Shown here: piece after piece, positions 61,664 through 64,000 of the stretch
How the letters are laid out: every line of letters starts with the position of its first letter
Numbering within the stretch: position 1 is the first letter of the stretch
DNA from: Oscillospiraceae bacterium
GTDB taxonomy: Bacteria; Bacillota; Clostridia; Oscillospirales; Oscillospiraceae
Length of the DNA stretch: 64,000 bases
Assembly: GCA_017452505.1 (NCBI GenBank)
Contig: JAFTMI010000003.1
Coordinates: 1-64,000, forward strand
Reading direction: 5' to 3'
Notes under the pieces: generated by a model
What the model saw: the letters and a program-made list of their open reading frames with translations, nothing else
What the model was told of the DNA's origin: nothing
The model's database searches: none
Program-made: the position numbers and the translations under genes

Positions 61664-62836
61664 ATGGCAAGAATTTGCATCCCCGATCACGAGTATAAAG
61701 AAAGAGTAAAGCGCTGCGCTGCGATCCTGGTCCGCGAAAAGCTGGACGTGCTGATCGTTAACGGCAACGAGGCTGACTACGCTAACCCCCGTTACTTCTC
61801 CGGCTTCTGGCCCCTGTTCGAGCGCGCCGGCGTAGCTATTGCTGCTAACGGTGAGGCTGCTCTGATGGTAGGCCCCGAGTCCTCCATCTTTGGTGCTGAC
61901 CGTAACAAGCTGGACAAGATCTTCACCCTGCTTGCTTACCGTGAAGGCGCTGACCCCGCTTACCCCGAGGCTAAGCCCGACACCTTCCACGATGTCTTCA
62001 AGGCTATCGGCGTGACCGGCAAGAAGATCCGCATCGGTGTGGCATCCTTCCTGGATACCTCCGTTACCATCTTCAACGCCATCAAGGACGCTTTCCCCGA
62101 GGCTGAGATTGTTGACGCCGGCAAGATTATGGTCGAGCTGCGCCGCATCAAGTCCGAGAACGAGCTGGCTTGCCTGCGTGAAGGCTATCGCATTGCTGAC
62201 CTGGCTACCCAGCAGGTCATGAAGGAAATCCGTCCCGGTATGACCGAGCTGCAGGCTGTTGGTATCGCACAGCGCGTTGTTTACGAGAACGGCGCCGAGT
62301 ACGAAGGCCTGCCCATGTACGTGTTCTCCGAGGCTTCCACCCGTCACGCTATCTCCCGTTCTTCCTACCGTGAGTTCCAGAAGGGCGACATCGTGCAGCT
62401 GAACCTGTCCGCTAAGATCGACGGCTACTCCGCTGCTATCGGCTACCCCATCTGCCTGGGCACTCTGGAAGGCCAGCGCCGTGACATCGTGCAGTTCTGC
62501 CGCGAGGCTCACACCTGGTCCGAGAAGCAGGTCAAGGCCGGCGTTTGGGCTGCTGACATTGCTAAGGGCTTCTACAAGTACTATGTTGACCACGGCTACG
62601 AGAAGAACTATGTTTACGGTCCTCTCCACGGCACCGGTATCATCGAGGTGGAAGCACCCTGGTGCGAGACTTCCTCTACTTACAACCTGGAGCCCAATAT
62701 GACCTTCCAGGTGGACACCTACATCTCCTCCGACACCTTCGGCGTCCGTTGGGAGAAGGGTATCGCAGTTAAGGAAGGCGGCTACGAGGTTCTCAGCCCC
62801 GAGATCCCCGAGGTCTGCCCCGAGATCCACTTCTAA
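61664..62836 (+). CDS. Creatinase-like M24-fold protein without a full metal site
   Basis: A 390-residue pita-bread-fold protein. It has an N-terminal creatinase domain (1-165) and an M24 C-terminal domain. The five metal ligands of prolidases read Asn247, Ala258, His322, Asp351 and Glu364, so the two Asp are lost, much as in true creatinase, which works without metal through its His. HGTGIIEVEAPW holds that His. It is therefore more likely a C-N hydrolase of a small molecule than a peptidase. AGGAGGAAATACAAA precedes the ATG. A creatininase-family gene follows. Confidence 0.85.
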   Translation: MARICIPDHEYKERVKRCAAILVREKLDVLIVNGNEADYANPRYFSGFWPLFERAGVAIAANGEAALMVGPESSIFGADRNKLDKIFTLLAYREGADPAYPEAKPDTFHDVFKAIGVTGKKIRIGVASFLDTSVTIFNAIKDAFPEAEIVDAGKIMVELRRIKSENELACLREGYRIADLATQQVMKEIRPGMTELQAVGIAQRVVYENGAEYEGLPMYVFSEASTRHAISRSSYREFQKGDIVQLNLSAKIDGYSAAIGYPICLGTLEGQRRDIVQFCREAHTWSEKQVKAGVWAADIAKGFYKYYVDHGYEKNYVYGPLHGTGIIEVEAPWCETSSTYNLEPNMTFQVDTYISSDTFGVRWEKGIAVKEGGYEVLSPEIPEVCPEIHF

Positions 62837-62849
62837 TTATAGTTTACGC

Positions 62850-62877
62850 AAAATGCGCCCTTTCGGGGGCGCATTTT
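62850..62877 (+). terminator. Terminator after the creatinase-like gene
   Basis: An 11-bp stem (62850-62860 with 62867-62877) followed by T-rich sequence. Confidence 0.75.
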
Positions 62878-62883
62878 CTCCCA

Positions 62884-62939
62884 CAGAAGCCTTCTCCTTG
62901 CGGAGAAGGTGTCAGCCGGACAGGCTGACGGATGAGGTG
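62884..62939. repeat. Dispersed intergenic repeat unit
   Basis: Two short hairpins (CTTCTCC-TTGC-GGAGAAG and TCAGCC-GGACA-GGCTGA) followed by CGGATGAGG, a form seen repeatedly between genes in gut Clostridia. Confidence 0.55.
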
Positions 62940-62970
62940 GGGAAATTGCAATGTAAAGGAGTAATTGATT

Positions 62971-63708
62971 ATGCAAATGCTTGAAATGTTTTACGATCAG
63001 ATCCAGGACGCTGTGGATCGCAAGGTTCCCTTCGTGATCCCCATCGGTACAATGGAGTACCACGCAAAGCACGCCTCCTGCGGCACCGACACTTTGGTGG
63101 TCACCGGCTGCCTGCGGGAGCTGGAAAAGGAAAAGGAAATCGTGGTTTGTCCTCCCATTTGGTACGGTGTGGCTTCCTACGCAGTTTGCGAGCCCAAGCC
63201 CAGCCACTTCCATGTGGACGAGGATGCTTATGTAAATTACCTGTACTACATTCTGAAGTCTATGATTGATGCCGGTCATAAGAATATCTACTTAGTACCC
63301 CATCACCAGACCGAGGGCGCAGGCCTGATGCCCATGACCATCGCCTGCCACAAGGCCGCCAAGAAGGTAACTATGGAGTATATGGAAGAAAAGCTCGGCA
63401 AGGGCTGGTGGGGCAGCGATGCCTACGCAAGCTACTACGAGGATATGGGCTCCGAGGACGATCCCTTCTCCTATATTAAGGTGATTCCTCTGATCGGCGC
63501 CGATGCCCAGATCAAGTGCGGTGGCTTCGACCACGCGGGCAAGTGGGAGACCTCCTTGCTGATGGGCACTTACCCCGAGCTGGTGGATCTGAACCGCTGC
63601 AAGGACAATACCGAGTGGTTTGCCAAGAGCGCCGTGGAGGCTTCTGCCGAGACCGGCAAGCACATGGTGGAGTGCACCCTGGAATGGCTCCGGGAAGCTA
63701 TTCAGTAA
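62971..63708 (+). CDS. Creatininase-family amidohydrolase
   Basis: A 245-residue member of the creatininase/FAPy-deformylase/MftE family. Metal-site motifs are IPIGTMEYHAKHASCGTD (Glu, His, Asp) and FDHAGKWETSLL (His, Glu). The middle VPHHQTEGA takes the place of the usual NGHGGN. The ATG at 62971 has AAAGGAG nine bases upstream; an in-frame TTG at 62965 is less well placed. It is the last gene of the sugar region, next to the creatinase-like gene, so both may act on one C-N-bonded substrate. Confidence 0.85.
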   Translation: MQMLEMFYDQIQDAVDRKVPFVIPIGTMEYHAKHASCGTDTLVVTGCLRELEKEKEIVVCPPIWYGVASYAVCEPKPSHFHVDEDAYVNYLYYILKSMIDAGHKNIYLVPHHQTEGAGLMPMTIACHKAAKKVTMEYMEEKLGKGWWGSDAYASYYEDMGSEDDPFSYIKVIPLIGADAQIKCGGFDHAGKWETSLLMGTYPELVDLNRCKDNTEWFAKSAVEASAETGKHMVECTLEWLREAIQ

Positions 63709-63727
63709 GCTGAATACTACGATTGTG

Positions 63728-63759
63728 GGGAACGGCCTGTGTGCCGTTCCCTCTTTTTT
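63728..63759 (+). terminator. Terminator after the creatininase-family gene
   Basis: A 9-bp stem (63728-63736 with 63743-63751) followed by TCTTTTTTT. Confidence 0.88.
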
Positions 63760-63876
63760 TGCAATTTATCTCGATAAAGTGGCAAATTATCCATAAAGGC
63801 CGGCGGGATTTTGCGGTTAAATATATGGAATATTACTAAAAGTGTATTTCACACAAAGAAATTTGTGCACAACCGG

Positions 63877-63905
63877 TTGACAAATGGAGGGCAAGGGTGT
63901 ATAAT
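63877..63905 (+). promoter_or_regulatory. Promoter of the gene at the window's end
   Basis: Consensus TTGACA (63877-63882) and TATAAT (63900-63905), spacer 17, the best promoter in the window. Confidence 0.85.
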
Positions 63906-63952
63906 CAGCCCATCAATTGATTCACTAAGAATCAGCAAAGGAGAGTATGATT

Positions 63953-64000
63953 ATGAAAAAAGTATTAGCACTTGTTCTGGCAGCTGTGATGCTGTTTGGA
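63953..64000 (+). CDS. Start of an exported protein (signal peptide only)
   Basis: The first 16 codons, MKKVLALVLAAVMLFG, form the charged start and hydrophobic core of a signal peptide. AAGGAGAGTATGATT precedes the ATG. The shape is typical of lipoprotein solute-binding proteins of ABC importers, which would suit the sugar operons upstream, but the gene runs out of the window. Confidence 0.75.
   Translation, partial: MKKVLALVLAAVMLFG

Noticed and set aside
61181-62830. 549-residue minus-strand frame over the ASRT and M24 genes
   Set aside because: Leu/Val/Gly-rich shadow without start signal; the plus-strand genes have clear ribosome sites and motifs.
1-64000. CRISPR arrays, insertion sequences and rRNA genes
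   Set aside because: No regularly spaced repeats, transposase genes or rRNA segments were seen by eye on either strand; the only mobile-element enzyme is the serine recombinase.

Overview
The window looks like chromosomal DNA of a Gram-positive anaerobe of the class Clostridia, most likely a gut Oscillospirales/Ruminococcaceae-type organism. This is inferred from strong AGGAGG ribosome sites, tRNA genes with encoded CCA, an EpsC-type serine acetyltransferase, many sugar-catabolic genes and gut-Clostridia style intergenic repeats. No rRNA or species marker is present, so the placement is only to order level.

Layout. 1-5.8 kb is core DNA: the 3' end of groEL, a GtrA/GT2 pair, tRNA-Gln, an AlgI/AlgJ-like O-acetylation pair and tRNA-Lys. 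About 5.8-29.98 kb is an accessory region bounded by a 40-bp direct repeat (39/40 identical); the right copy is also preceded by 14 nt of the tRNA-Lys 3' end. It holds a UvrD-type helicase; an AT-rich operon of radical SAM enzyme, cysteine desulfurase, ferredoxin-thioredoxin hybrid, methyltransferase and pyruvoyl-dependent arginine decarboxylase; two unknown membrane proteins; a RelA/SpoT synthetase; a Cu/Zn superoxide dismutase; a two-subunit ABC exporter with an XRE regulator; an ABC-class ATPase behind an apparent leader-peptide attenuator; and a mobile-element end with small DNA-binding proteins and a large serine recombinase.

30-42.7 kb returns to housekeeping genes: divergent cysE and cysK-ddh, murA, an RsmF-type rRNA methyltransferase, a PHP phosphatase, MATE and EamA transporters, a LysR-galK pair and an AEC transporter.

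42.7-63.7 kb is a long sugar/amino-sugar region. An AraC regulator diverges from nahK-like, galE, ROK kinase and nagA genes, which fit salvage of GlcNAc/GalNAc. A second operon from a strong promoter at 50.2 kb carries two ceramidase-like hydrolases, a TIM-like protein, a YjbQ protein, NagA-like and NagB-like proteins, an FGGY kinase, a CBM9-like protein, an unassigned TIM-barrel hydrolase, a RhaM-like mutarotase, an ASRT-domain protein, a creatinase-like M24 protein and a creatininase-family protein. Several of these lack the usual catalytic residues of their families, so the operon may serve an uncharacterised pathway. The window ends in the signal peptide of an exported protein.

The strongest candidates for undescribed biology are the radical SAM/PvlArgDC operon (9.4-13.4 kb), the repurposed-enzyme operon (50.3-63.7 kb), and the attenuator with a duplicated-domain ATPase (22.6-24.95 kb).
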